DNA of 64,000 nt from Phoronis australis (GCA_002633005.1 NMRA01000597.1:53988-117987); one strand, 5' to 3'. Shown: positions 24,196 to 35,697, counted from the stretch's first letter. Numbers and translations are program-made. The notes: a model not told the origin generated them from the letters alone.

Positions 24196-24497
24196 TCTTA
24201 AGTTTTTCTATAAAAACTTAAGTTTTTGGCGGAAAACTAAAGTTTTCGGAAAATAACATATTTTTGAAGGAAAGTTTTAGTTTTTAAAAGAAACTTAAGT
24301 TTTTCGTCAAAAATTTAAGTTTTTCAGCACCATCTTAAGTTTTTCAGACAACTTAAGTTTTTCAAGTATAAAATTTAAGTTTTCATGAATAAACTGAAGT
24401 TTTTTATTTAAACTTAAGTTAATCGTACTATCAGGACTTACGTTGTTCTGGTTACTTAGGTTTTTCACAAATCTTTTAAAGTATGGAAAACTTAAGT
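24196..24497 (+). repeat. Degenerate CTTAAGTTTTT tandem array
   Basis: Over ten variants of ACTTAAGTTTTT occur at irregular spacing of about 15-30 bases across 300 bp. The regular motif separated by variable A/T-rich spacers points to a decayed minisatellite. Confidence 0.75.
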
Positions 24498-24764
24498 TTT
24501 CTGAAAACTATAAGGCATGTGTATGATCAAAATTCACGTTTTACGTTTTGAAAATTTGAATATTGTGTGATATTTAGTTTTTATTTTTCGCAGTTTTCCC
24601 AATTTTTCCAACAAAAAAGTTTTGTTTCGCTAATGCAAAACCTATTATTCAATAAAAAATATACTCATGTAAAATGGACAAATTCGTTGCCCTAAATTTT
24701 TTCTTAATATTCATAAAAAATTTAGGAAAAGAAACACAAGTGCCAGGAGAAACAGGTAGGGGAA

Positions 24765-25010
24765 TTGTATTTTTCTCAAATGTTATTTAGTGAGGATAAG
24801 ACATGTTCAGAAAATGTATTATGGTTGAAGCGTTGTCTCAGGACCAAACCAGTTTTCCTAGGTTTGGTATATTTATCTCCCAAGGGATCCAGTGAATTTG
24901 CGGTTGAACTTGTTTTTGGTTGTATTGAAAACGACATTGCTATGTTTACCTGTAAGTACCCAGGTTGTGACATAATTTTGTTTGGCGACATGAATGCCCG
25001 CACTCATGAC
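24765..25010 (+). mobile_element. LINE endonuclease (AP-endonuclease-like) N-terminal fragment
   Basis: The plus frame contains VFLGLVYLSPKGSS, then after about 35 residues CDIILFGDMNARTHDES. These are the conserved YxPP/S and GDxNAR motifs of the endonuclease domain of non-LTR retrotransposons, whose catalytic Asp and Asn lie in GDMNAR. The enzyme nicks target DNA for priming. The frame stops soon after. Reverse transcriptase is not present next to it. Confidence 0.7.
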
Positions 25011-25528
25011 GAATCTATCCCTGCTGAAAATTCAATGGCATCATAAAATTCTCCAACTGAATAGGACTACTTGTGACCTTCTTTTTGACCTGGATTTTCA
25101 TATGGAGGAACCAGAAACCTGTTATATGGTAGTTACATTGGCTGAGAACGAATTTTGTAGAAACGATACATCCCAATACTTTTTTGCACTTACATTGCAA
25201 TTATTTTACAATAAATGAAGTAATATGAAAGATAAGCAATATATCTAATCACACAAGTTTTTATTTTTAAAACATGCATACAAATAGATATAATAGGAAA
25301 AAGGAAACAACTTTACCCAGAAAATAAACATGACTGTACAATACTCTAGTTTATAAAAATAATACCGAGAACCTAGGGACAATGTGATATCTGTTAAAAA
25401 ATACACATCTGTAAATGCTGCCCATCAAAATGTATAAATACCTCAACTTACATAATATACACATGTTTAGGTTATGAGCTTCCAAGTTAACAAAATATGA
25501 TCAACAAAATACTTATTGTTGAAGGTAA

Positions 25529-25747
25529 AAACATACCAGTACCATTGTGATGATAGAAAAAATTATGCGTACCTTTAATCGCATTTGTTTGGGACAAAAT
25601 ATGAGTACGAAATTTAAAATCAGCGCATATGTGAACAACGGCAACAACACCAACAACAAGGTAAAAACAAACCATTACAATTGTGATACCGGGTAATAGA
25701 AGAAACCGATGCATATCTTTAATCACATTCGTTTTTAGCCAAAACAT
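25529..25747. repeat. Diverged tandem duplication, about 130 bp period
   Basis: The block GGTAAAAACA...ATTGTGAT...GATGCATATCTTTAATCACATT occurs twice (about 25526-25605 and 25660-25747). The segment AATATGAGTACGAAATTTAA with its flanks reappears at about 60630-60700, so it belongs to a dispersed family. Confidence 0.55.
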
Positions 25748-26197
25748 GCTTTTAAGGGGCCTTCAACATCAGGATGCAATACAGTAGAATATAATACATA
25801 AAACAATAATTAGATACAGGTAACAAAGCAGCAATTAATAACAAGTTAAGGGTGAAATTTTGACCAGGAGAGATGAAATAAAGAGATGATAGTAAATAGT
25901 GAGTGCATGAACAATGATGAAAAATGACATAATTAAGAAAGGTAAAGTGTAAGAATGGGTAAGTAAATTACAGCCACTTTTTACTATTAAGTTTAACAGT
26001 ATTAATTGAATTGGGGCATTTAATTTCTGGGCTAAGAGAATTGTTCAAGCAAAGCCATTGACACATCTGTTACATGCAACAGGCAGAGAGATATTTATTT
26101 CTTATTATTTTAATACAAGGTGAAACTTCACATTGCATCAACTTATATCAACATCAGAATTACTTAATAATCACTGAAACAAAGTATACACTAAACA

Positions 26198-26525
26198 NNN
26201 NNNNNNNNNNNNNNNNNNNNNNNNNNNNNNNNNNNNNNNNNNNNNNNNNNNNNNNNNNNNNNNNNNNNNNNNNNNNNNNNNNNNNNNNNNNNNNNNNNNN
26301 NNNNNNNNNNNNNNNNNNNNNNNNNNNNNNNNNNNNNNNNNNNNNNNNNNNNNNNNNNNNNNNNNNNNNNNNNNNNNNNNNNNNNNNNNNNNNNNNNNNN
26401 NNNNNNNNNNNNNNNNNNNNNNNNNNNNNNNNNNNNNNNNNNNNNNNNNNNNNNNNNNNNNNNNNNNNNNNNNNNNNNNNNNNNNNNNNNNNNNNNNNNN
26501 NNNNNNNNNNNNNNNNNNNNNNNNN
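26198..26525. other. Assembly gap (328 N)
   Basis: A run of N. The frame that appears to cross it is an artefact. Confidence 0.99.
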
Positions 26526-27310
26526 TTACGGGTTAGGTAAGGTAAATTACATCGCCGTGAATGCCGAGGAAGTTATGTAAAATCACGCCTGTAAATGAAC
26601 ACAGTCCATGGGACAGGAATCTAAAAAAAACTAATATCTGCCATGCTATTTTGCAAGTGTCACACGCGAGGTCACGCGCTTTCTAAGTCTCGCGCTTGTC
26701 TTTGCCTAACTCAATGGAAATAGTTTGTGGTTGTCGCGCGCGATGAAAAAATTAACGGCTACTAAAAAGTGGAATTCGAATTCTTCGCCGTAATCATCTT
26801 ACTTCAACAAACATGCTACATGGAAGATATGTACAGAACCAGAAATGATCGCTGAAGAAACTAAGCGCTTTTTAAGTTAGCCAGCGGAGGGGCTACGGTA
26901 GGCCTACAGTTACTTACATGGCAGCAGGTTTGTGAGAAACAATTGATACGGGGAAGGCCTGAAGGCTGTAATAAATTCACATAACAAAAATAGTAGACCT
27001 AACGTGCAAGAAGTAATACGTTAAAATGTGCACCATTCTCTGATCCTCTGTCACTGTGTCTGTGTACCTTAGTACTTACCTCTATTCCCTAAGCGCTTGA
27101 GCTTTGGGTAGTTGACCGTGTCGAAGTCGAGTCCACGTCTCTTTTGAGTTTCCGTGTCCAGGCCAGTCGGGAAACTTAACGAAACAGATTAGTGCTTATT
27201 TACACGCTTATCCATGCACGGTCGGCGTCTGCCCTGTTGCCACTCTTATCCACAGCTTGGCACTTCTCGCATACTTTGAAAAAAATCCGCGATCGCAAAC
27301 TACACCAGGC
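26526..27310. other. No gene seen
   Basis: Unique-looking sequence between the gap and the LINE fragment at 27311. No motif was recognised. Confidence 0.4.
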
Positions 27311-27650
27311 TGGTGAATTACCTGATTACGTAACTGAGGACGGTTCTCTCGATTTATTTTTAGACGACATTCAGCACATTGGTTAAAAACATGGTTATTA
27401 TTGTATTTCTAGATTTTCGCAAGATAAAGAATGTATTGGACAGAACTTTTGTATTTGTGTAAAAGTACTCAATTACGCATTTTGTACGGGAGACTTGGCG
27501 ATGATAAAGGAGTCGATAGGTTCAGATGCTTGGCCAACCTGGCTGGCAGTGTTGTCGACTACTTGTTATGTAACGAGTCTTTCATTACTGAAATTTCACA
27601 TTTTTGTATTGGGTAAAGAGTTGATTGAGACCACCTACCATTAGAATTTT
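27311..27650 (+). mobile_element. LINE endonuclease C-terminal fragment
   Basis: Two plus frames in order give the second half of the same kind of endonuclease domain. The first (27311-27383) reads ELPDYVTEDGSLDLFLDD. The second (27431-27613) has LLYLCKSTQLRILYGRLGDD and SVVDYLLCNES, and the DNA then continues as a DHLP-like box beyond a stop. The ...VVDYLL...DH motifs hold the catalytic Asp/His of this fold. A frameshift lies near 27384-27430. It is collinear with the fragment at 24765-25010, so the two may be one copy split by about 2.3 kb. Confidence 0.7.
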
Positions 27651-28167
27651 CTATCAGTGCTAATGTTGCTCGGGAACAGTTGCCGGTTGTTCTAAACCCG
27701 GCCGTGAGGTACACAGAAGACACGAAACTGCTCGCATTCCAGACAGCGCGCGACACGCGGTCCGCCATATTGGTGATGAACGATATGTAAACAAAACTGT
27801 CAATAACAAGCACACACTTCAATCTGATTGGCCATCCAGAAGTAGAAGGACAACAAAAATGTTCACGCATACAGAAACAACACATTGAGATAAGGTAACC
27901 ATCTCAAACGATAAAGTTTCGATTTATTTCAAGATATCACCCTACATGCCGCATACCCAGGCATTAATACACTATAAGTACCAGAAGACCATTGTCTCAT
28001 ACCCATAAACATGACCGTATAAGTTGCAGATTAGAATAGCTTGCCAGGCTACATAAAATAAGTCCCATCTCTTGAAATCTACAAGTAACATATCTCCCTT
28101 CTGTTTATAACATTATGGGGTGTGACCTATTCCTAATGACTTCCCTATATTAATAATTGGCCAATTC
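27651..28167. other. No gene seen
   Basis: A minus-strand frame overlaps the LINE fragment and is a shadow. Otherwise nothing was recognised. Confidence 0.4.
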
Positions 28168-28849
28168 GCGTTGAATCTGTGGAATGCAATACGGCCATGT
28201 AATATTGTTTTCCGTATTCGCTCCCGCACTACTTCAACAGTGACCTCTGACATGGAAAGTTCAAAAGGTAAGTCAATGTCGACTAGACGTCGTTAGCCGG
28301 TTCGATCATCAATCTTTCCGAAAACAGTTTAAAGTAATACAAATACAGCACTGTAAATAACACTCAACATGCAATCAGGTCATAATCGCAACATCTGGAA
28401 CAGTACTGTTAGTTATATGACAGTTATGTCTCAGTTTCCAATTGCTAAATATTATATCGTCTGCAAATCAGGCGCCGATTCCTCGGTAACTACAATATCA
28501 AATATTGTTGTTAGTTAACTATTTTCATTAGATGTTACAAGTTCAATGCATAGTTACAGTTATCTTCAACTTTGTTACCTCTTTTCAAGTAATAAATCGT
28601 TACATTTAAAACTGTTTCTTTTACTAGAAAAAACTAGCAACCTAACGCACAAGTACATACATGTAGAATGTGATCCGTCACGTGAATAGTCTGAGTGAAG
28701 TACATGTATTTAAATCTGCCGAAAAAATGGCAAAAAAATTAAGAGTCCAAAGCGTATCGACCTCGACTTTCGGTCTCGGTCAATACGCGGTATAATGTCT
28801 CGTGAGATATTACTTCATGTACGCCACTCTCGGAACGTTTCGTGTATAC
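28168..28849 (+). repeat. Dispersed repeat R28, copy 1 (direct partner at 54658-55357)
   Basis: Matched in the same orientation over nearly 700 bp, from GCGTTGAATCTGT to TACGCCACTCTCGGNACGTTT. Both copies keep ATGGAAAG(C/T)TCAAAAG directly followed by GTA(A/G)GT, a possible short first exon with a donor site. Near the right end is a small hairpin (CGACCTCGAC / GTCTCGGTC). It could be a duplicated promoter plus first exon, or a transposon. Confidence 0.65.
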
Positions 28850-29530
28850 CTTCGAAGGGGTGTCCACTCTGTGAAAATGTACTACTATTAATTTTGTAGT
28901 CACTTTTTTGTGTTTCTTCGTTGCTATATCCTGGAGAGAATGTCACAAAAGCAGTGAAGTAGAAGATCAAGAAATATGGACTTCAGTGAGTATTTTAGGG
29001 ACCGAATGAAGTTGAACAATTGTTTCTGAGATCGGACTCTCCTCCGCAAAATTATTTTATTCCAGTTTCAATTTTTAAACATCGAAAGACCCGGGCTGTT
29101 TTAAAAACCAACACCTCACCTTTAAAAAAAGACCAAGACCAATTTCAGCTGGCATCAGGTCAATGGGGAAAAAGAACCTAAATAATTTCAGCCAACATCA
29201 CACAATGTTGGGAAAAGAGTACCGACACAATTCAGTTGGCCTTATATTTGAAATTTTGAACTACTAAATATTAGCGCATAACTACATCAGTTTTTAAAAA
29301 TCAAAGACTAGAACCATATGCTTTTTTCTTTATTATGAATTCATCCCTCCACTTTTTATAAAATTTAAACAAAATAATAGTAAAATAACGAGAGCATATA
29401 CATGGCTGTGATTTATGAAAAGTATTAATTTTAGTGATATCTTACGACTGCCAAAACTCATTTTTTGATCCAAGCAGTGAAAGTAAAGGAAATAGTATCT
29501 GTAAATGCCTTAATGCATTGATTTGTCATG
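28850..29530. other. No gene seen
   Basis: AT-rich, with no recognisable motif. Confidence 0.4.
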
Positions 29531-30105
29531 GACACAGCCCTAGACCTATCGGAGATAATTGTTTGCCTATCAAAAGATAAGTGTGTACCTAAGTTATGAA
29601 CCTGATTATTTCAATCAAACTACTTCACTCCAAGATTGGAAAAGTATGAACAGTGCTATCGATTCGCGTCTTAGTTTAATCGGGGAATCCCGTCTTGTGG
29701 CCTACTTTTCAATTGGCGAAATTTAGCAAACGGCAGAATAAAAATGTCGGTGAATCTTCACTAATTTTGTTAAAAGTATCCTGAAAGCTATGGCATCATA
29801 CAGATAGTTATGACTTTGAGATACATACCTGGATTTACGCGAACACATCGCATCAGTGGCATTTTTCAGGTGAAGGTGAACCCTGTGTGGGGTTCTTTGC
29901 TGGCTCCGGAAAACTTTCCTTGGAAAATTTTATTTTTTAACGCCGCCTTTACAAATTCTCGCAACAGGAACGTATGATTCTCTGCTGAAAATCGTCGCCT
30001 GTTGTCTTTGTCGAAACGTCTTCGCCGGGATAGTCAAAAAAATCCCATCGATTCCTCCAGGAACGTCGTTCAGCGACAGTGTACTTGCCTCCGACATATT
30101 TTTTG
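29531..30105 (-). repeat. Dispersed repeat, copy 2 (inverted partner of 2898-3506)
   Basis: The reverse complement of this stretch matches 2898-3506, with substitutions and small indels. This copy retains a longer open frame (29930-30097, minus). Confidence 0.75.
29930..30097 (-). CDS. Small 55-residue reading frame inside a dispersed repeat
   Basis: The minus-strand ATG at 30095-30097 opens a 55-codon frame that starts MSEASTLSLNDVPGGIDGIF, continues with a basic, Gln-rich middle (KTFRQRQQ) and ends GGVKK before TAA. The partner copy at 2905 keeps the first 18 residues with one amino-acid change; the other two differences there are at third codon positions. That pattern hints that the frame was once translated. 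The function is unknown. It may be the N-terminal exon of a transposon protein, perhaps the one whose Myb-like exon lies at 2479-2847. Confidence 0.4.
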   Translation of the reverse strand: MSEASTLSLNDVPGGIDGIFLTIPAKTFRQRQQATIFSRESYVPVARICKGGVKK

Positions 30106-30420
30106 TTGGTCGGATGTCATTTGACTTTACGAAAAGGGCCGGTCACAGTGCGTCGGAATTTTTACCGGTGATTTTTTGTTGGTTTTAGAGCAGTAAGCCT
30201 GCTTTTTCAAGAACGACCCTTTAGGTCAATGCACCAAATGAGCGAACACAATCAAATTTGGTTTTGTGCACGTGAGTTTACTGAAACAGGAGACTGAATA
30301 CCAACCGCGATATGTGGCTTTTTATCGCTGCATACGGCCAATGCCGTTATATACGGATTGGCTCTACTTTCCCGTATTTCAGAGAAAATAACGTGACGTG
30401 TACAATACCTGTATTTTTGC

Positions 30421-30423
<3 letters not shown>

Positions 30424-30471
<48 letters not shown>
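30424..30471. repeat. (TG)24 microsatellite
   Basis: Uninterrupted TG dinucleotides over 48 bases. Frames on both strands that cross it encode His-Thr or Cys-Val runs and are not genes. Confidence 0.98.
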
Positions 30472-30472
<1 letters not shown>

Positions 30473-31263
30473 TAAAAACAATTATCTTGAGCTGGAATTT
30501 AAAGCAGAAAGTAAAATGGTAAAAACGTCTGGGTTTAATTTCCACTACAATGAATTAGACCACGGATTGTTTCACAAACCAGCGTCTCATTCTTTAAAGA
30601 AATAAGATCATGACACAGTCCAGCCAGCCGAAATCAGACAATGTTGGGAAAAGGATACCTACCATTTCACTTGGCCTTTTCAACATCACCAAATCAGTTG
30701 TCAAAAAATCACAGACTAGTACCAAATGTTGCCACATTCTGCCTTTACGCTAATAGCTATTTGCTGTACAGATTAAATAGGCAGACAAAATATTTATGTC
30801 TTTCCTCAATACCTTCTCGGCACAAGTCAATATGTGTAAGTCCGCTGTTGTTCATCAGCTTTAGCAAGCGATCTTCACTTGACTGGTTATCTTACGGCAA
30901 TCATTGCATTACACGATTGCAAATACTTTGCGAACCACGAAACGTGCAATGTATGCCATAATGTTCTCGACGACACAGAGGTGCTGAGAGAGCATGCAAT
31001 TGGCTTGTCCTCATTGATTTTGAATGGTGTTGGCAGATCCTCATTGTGATGGACTTTGACAACACCACCACCTTTAAGAGAGAGAGAGAGAGTGTGTGTT
31101 GTCCATGACTTTGCCTTGTTGGCCACCAGTAATGCCGCTGTGGGCAATCAGCTAATAAAAAGTACCCATGAACTGTCAGCCGGTAGTATTGTTGTCTTTA
31201 CCCCCTGAAAAAGCAATACAACAAAGAATGAGATAATGTTTATCAAGATAAATGGTAATGGTC
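30472..31263. other. No supported gene
   Basis: It includes a short (AG)n run at about 31079-31091. The frames at 30641 and 30887 show no motif. Confidence 0.4.
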
Positions 31264-31591
31264 CAGTGGCAGATCTAGGATATCACAAGGGGGCCCAACA
31301 TTTTGTTCGGCTGTAAGCATTTGCGCAAACCACGATTGTACATGCGCATGGGGGAAGGTCGGGAGGGGGGTTTCCCTCCCGGGGAATTTTTCTGTTTTTT
31401 CCTCTAAAAATCAAGCATTTTCCTTGATTCCTGAAGTGTTATCCAATAAAAAAAGGGCAAAAAATAAACACGGACGACGTGCTAAACAGGAAAAACTGCA
31501 AGTACCTCAGACTCTAACTCACGACTTGACGGATAGAGCGCGCGTGCTTTACTACTACACCACCACGCTGTAACTCTTACATGGCGAAGTC

Positions 31592-31708
31592 GTTATCCCC
31601 CGTTATCTAGAGCCCGAGTGGATTTTGGAGAATTATCGCCCGAGGGGCTTTAGCCCCGAGGGTGATAATTCTCCAAAATCCACGAGGGCTCTAGATAAGG
31701 GGGATAAC
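31592..31708. repeat. 117-bp near-perfect palindrome (hairpin)
   Basis: The arms start GTTATCCCCCGTTATCTAGA and are mirrored by TCTAGATAAGGGGGATAAC, centred at about 31650 on GGGGCTTTAGCCCC. A partial copy lies at 18630-18734, while the composite repeat at 22047 has none. Confidence 0.9.
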
Positions 31709-32280
31709 GGCTGAGAACAAGTAATAATCTATTTATACCACATATTAAACGAGAAACATTGCAATGAATCGATTTACCTTTTCTGACTCTCCACGGCTTT
31801 GTAACTACTTTCTATGTCAGAGGCCCGGGGTCGGAGGTCGTGACCTTTTAAGAAAAGCCCGGCTATTTTTGTCAAATAATGCTTTTACTCAACACCAATT
31901 GAAAACTTAAATATTATAGAAATAAATTGAATTTATAAATTAAGGTTTACCAACTATTATAGCTTAAAACACGCTTTTTCACGCTAAGCTTCGACCGGGA
32001 AATTATCGTCTGCTAAAGTAGGTTACCACTGGTAACTGAATATAATTCTCAAGTAAAAGATCCTGACGACACGATACCCGCATTCTAGAGATCGGTGATT
32101 TACAAGTAAGAGGACATGAGAGAAAAATTTCACCGAATTAAGATATCATTTTTATGGAAATTATGTGTCTTATTTTTCGTAGCGTATAAGTACAGAACTA
32201 TGCGGTTTGTTGAACGTGCGATTATTGCGCGTGCTCATCTAAGTATTCTATTTTCACTCTTGATGACGTCAGTCGCTGCG

Positions 32281-32334
32281 TGGTGTAGTGGTAAAGTCGG
32301 CGACCAGCAATATTAGGGTCCCGGGTTCGACCCC
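32281..32334 (+). promoter_or_regulatory. Pol III A box and B box in a tRNA-like region, copy 2
   Basis: TGGTGTAGTGG at 32281-32291 and GGTTCGACCCC at 32324-32334, with the same spacing as in the other copy. The conservation of both boxes supports a tRNA-derived SINE promoter. Confidence 0.6.
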
Positions 32335-33239
32335 GTCCTCGGTTTCCCGCCAAATCGTTATCTCACTAGTGGGATAACTTTATGGTTTATTACACGGTTG
32401 TATCTGCCATTTGACGCTAATAATGTGTGGTATAATGCTCATTACACGTTTTATATTTTGTGCAATCGGTTCTTTACAAATATGTTGTATTTAAAATAGT
32501 CTTCAAATGCCCAAAAGACCAAATCCCTTTTTCGGGTTGGCAATAATGACGGGATTGCTTTGGAAATCGTCTTAAGATAAGGTTTGACAAAGAGAGAATT
32601 ATGAGTTTCTGAGTGATTCACTAAGGCTTTGATTAAAATTCACATCTTACCAGTGGCTTCTGTTTTTCATCGTCACTCAGGTTCCATTTTCTTTAAAAAA
32701 TGAAGTAAATTTTCTTCATTTCACAGTGGCGCAGACGACGGAAACGAAGTCGTAGTATGCAGCGTCACTGCCTTCGCCTGGGATATCGTGGGAGAGCCTA
32801 TACTTAGCCACAGTTCCGTTGCGAATGCGACGTGTTCCGAATTTGACACTTGAAATTGGATCTGAGCCCCCCCCAAACACTAAAACTGCACACATTTAAA
32901 TCTTGTTTCATCCGTATAATTTTAATTACCGGGGTTAATTAATAAACTCAGCATTTCCCTACGCTCTTGCTGTTTTATTTTTTGCAGCAGCCAAGGGGTG
33001 GGGCCAGGCCTATGTGGTCAGAAGAACCCTAGGTAGCAAATATTTTGTGGCCAAGAACACCACTCTTACTACCTGCTTTGCACTGGGCTTACAATAGCTC
33101 TGTGCCTTGTTCGTTCAATACCAAGTTTAGAAAAATTGCACATCGGTCTCCTTTCTTGACCAGTGGAAGGAAGGGCCGGCTTTTTCTCCATTCAGTCAGG
33201 GTTTCACTCTGAAGTATTCCGATGGAAAACTGGTCCTGC

Positions 33240-33490
33240 TAACACAGTTACCAGGGTAGAGTTTAGTAGCTGTGTCGCGGCTAGAAACAGTACCTAAAAT
33301 TGCTTGTTTTCATTTAAAATACACGGCATTATCCCACATATCTCTCGTAGTCTTAGCATTTTTGCGAGGTCCTAACGTTACTCAAAGAACCCCTCTCTGT
33401 TTTACGCCGCTGCGCTGAATAAGGCACAGGCGATGCAAATAAGATGACAGAGTAACAGACCCCACATTGAATAAAATCCTGGACACATAT
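33240..33490 (+). repeat. Dispersed repeat R20, copy 2
   Basis: It matches 20221-20475 in order, from the ATACACGGCATTATCCCACA block and TTTTTGCGAGGTCCT through GAATAA and CACATTGAATAAAA to GGACACATAT. Confidence 0.6.
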
Positions 33491-34497
33491 GCAAGCAGTT
33501 TTGATAAAGGATTAGTCCTAATCTTTACGGTTCACGCTGTCCGATAAAAATCTGATTCATAAAAAGCTAGGAGCACAAAACGCTTTTAAAACCTGACTAC
33601 AGCAAAATGTTACGTCGACCAGCTGGAGCTCATTTTTATGCAAAGTTTCATATTTGGGAAACGTGCCATAAGAAATATGAATAAAAATTAGAAATACCAC
33701 AACCAGCCCAAAAACATGTATCTTATTTAAAAGAAATGAGGCTAAAACAAAAATATAATGGAAGAAAGCATGAGCCGTTATTCTTTAGCTCTAGTTCATC
33801 AAAGACCCCAGTTTAGTTATCCCCAAAGGCGTCTCATAAACTACAAAATAGGAGATAGTCTAATCCACTGTGATCCAATGCAGGCGCTAGCGCCAAACTT
33901 TCGTGAGTGCCGGGGCCGCTCCCCTCCCTGCCACGTGCGTTCTATCCCAGGCTCTTGGCTGAAGATATGTTTTAACAGCAAATGTGCTGACAACTGTGCT
34001 GACCAGGGAGGGAACAAAATAATATGATCCGTAAGGTCAGCGCAGCTGTAATTACTCAACGCTCAAATAAGAAACACGGATCCTTGATTTTGCCCATGGG
34101 GGTACGACAATAGACAGATACAGGGGGTTTATGATATTGCTTCATTACACAACAATGTAAGAACTGTTGGGATTACGAAACGATGGCGATTGCATGTAAC
34201 GTGGTATTCAAATGAATAATGACAGCTTCAAGTTGACCCTGGACAGCTGACTAGTCTGCATTACACAGTTTTATACTGCATGCACAATCACGCGTACTGC
34301 TCGATTTGGGATCACTGACTCTGCACGAAACTATACCCTTCTTAAACTTTTAGTAAACGTGTGTGCAATGTCCTCCGTCATATTTTGGCATCCTCATTAT
34401 TGCAAAATGCCATCTTTCACCTTATATGTACGTACAAGGTGTTATAAGTTCGTCTGCTACACCCTTTGCTTAGTAAAAAGGTTTCAAGTTCAAAAAA
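33491..34497. other. No supported gene
   Basis: Frames on both strands at 33758-34059 overlap each other and lack motifs. Confidence 0.4.
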
Positions 34498-34834
34498 TGC
34501 TGCAAGTTGGCATGTTAGGTCTTTTATAGTTGCTCCAAAAGACCGTCTTACATATTTCATGATTTGGCCACTTATAAAGGTTCACTTGTTATGCATCTTT
34601 GGATTTGTGCAAGGAGGTCATCTTTACCATTACAAAGGTATATTCATTTTTCTCAAATTTAAAAGGTGTTGAGAGTTGGCATGTTACGCCTTCTGTTGTT
34701 AAAAAGTCCGTCTTTCATCTTTCATGATTTGGACATGAGTAAAATTTCATTTGTTACATCTTTGAAGTGCTCGTGCAAAAAGGTTACCTTTTCCATTGCA
34801 AAGGTGCATATTCTACTCTCTCGAATTTAAAAGT
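34498..34834 (+). repeat. Diverged tandem duplication, about 170 bp
   Basis: Units 34498-34668 and 34671-34834 share AGTTGGCATGTTA, TTTCATGATTTGG, a ...TTCA(C/T)TTGTTA run and a CCATT(A/G)CAAAGGT block in order. Confidence 0.75.
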
Positions 34835-35460
34835 TCCCAGACCCTAAGCAGTTTAGTTACCTGGATTACGTAACTTACATAAATGTGACCTAATGCTTAC
34901 CTACTGTCGGGTAAGGTACCTAAATGTCAAAAACAGCAAGGGCTCAAAATTACCTAAATGTGACCGAAAATACATGTACATAGAGAATATAAATGCATCT
35001 GCTTGTACTGTACTTAAGCTGACCTGAAAAACTTCGTTTCTTATTCAGTTACGTCTACTTAGCAAATCGTGACCTAATGAACTTAACTTTTCGACTTTTT
35101 CATAGTCTGCAGTTAGAAACAATGCGGCAAAATATTAAATGTAATTGCTCTAAAACAACAAAAGCTGTTTCTAGCGTATTGTTTAAACAAACAATTTTGC
35201 ATGATAATAATCCTTGTACAAATTTACATTGAAGGTTTCGAATTTCTCAGTTGTCTACAATTAGATCTTACTCTTGGACTTGAATGCCAAGTTGTTCAAT
35301 GGAGATTGCAATTGTTCTTATCTCTTGAATAGCTTTACAGCAATACATATTATTTTTTCAAAGAATCACCACTATGATGAATTGTTAAGCTTCCGCGAAA
35401 TCGAAAAGATTTAAAATAGTTCTCTTGTTTACCTACATAACCAATAAAAGTTCACCTTTC
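34835..35460. other. No gene seen
   Basis: The words ACCTAAATGTGACC and TGACCTAATG recur several times at 34880-35080, a weak scattered repeat. Confidence 0.4.
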
Positions 35461-35697
35461 TTAATCAGGAAGGTGAATGGTACACGTTTTTTATAAAATG
35501 AAAAAGAAATAAAATGGTTCCTTTTATACCATTCTTGGCGGTAAAATGTCATCTGAAAGACAACCCTCTACGTAATAGAAAAGAAAGTTCCCTTTTCACC
35601 TTCCTAAACGGCACCATTTCATATTCTCTTAATTAGAAAGGTGGAAGAAAGCCAATCTTTTTATGAAATGGAAAAGAAATAAAATTGTTTCTTTTTC
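35461..35697 (+). repeat. Diverged repeat pair, about 67 bp each
   Basis: Bases 35461-35526 and 35630-35697 both read TTAAT(C/T)AG(G/A)AAGGTG at the left and GAAAAAGAAATAAAA(T) at the right. Confidence 0.6.

Larger units (their letters stand above)
31579..32434 (+). repeat. tRNA-like composite repeat, copy 2 (with hairpin)
   Basis: Direct-orientation partner of 22047-22775, about 90 percent alike by eye. It differs mainly by the presence of the 117-bp palindrome near its left end. Confidence 0.8.
31264..33020. repeat. MITE of the CAGTGGCGGATCTAGG family split by a nested insertion
   Basis: The left part (31264 to about 31520) starts CAGTGGCAGATCTAGGATAT and matches the left of the copy at 3525. 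The right part (about 32860-32970) matches that copy's right half (CTGAGCCCCCCC and CTACGCTCTTGCTGTTTT). The roughly 1.3 kb between them, including the composite repeat at 31579-32434, is therefore a later insertion. Confidence 0.6.

Noticed and set aside
26074-26580. A 168-codon frame
   Set aside because: Most of it is the N gap; the flanks are short and unremarkable.
30252-30605. Reading frames of 97 codons on both strands
   Set aside because: They exist because a TG microsatellite has no stops; the coded His-Thr and Cys-Val runs are not protein-like.
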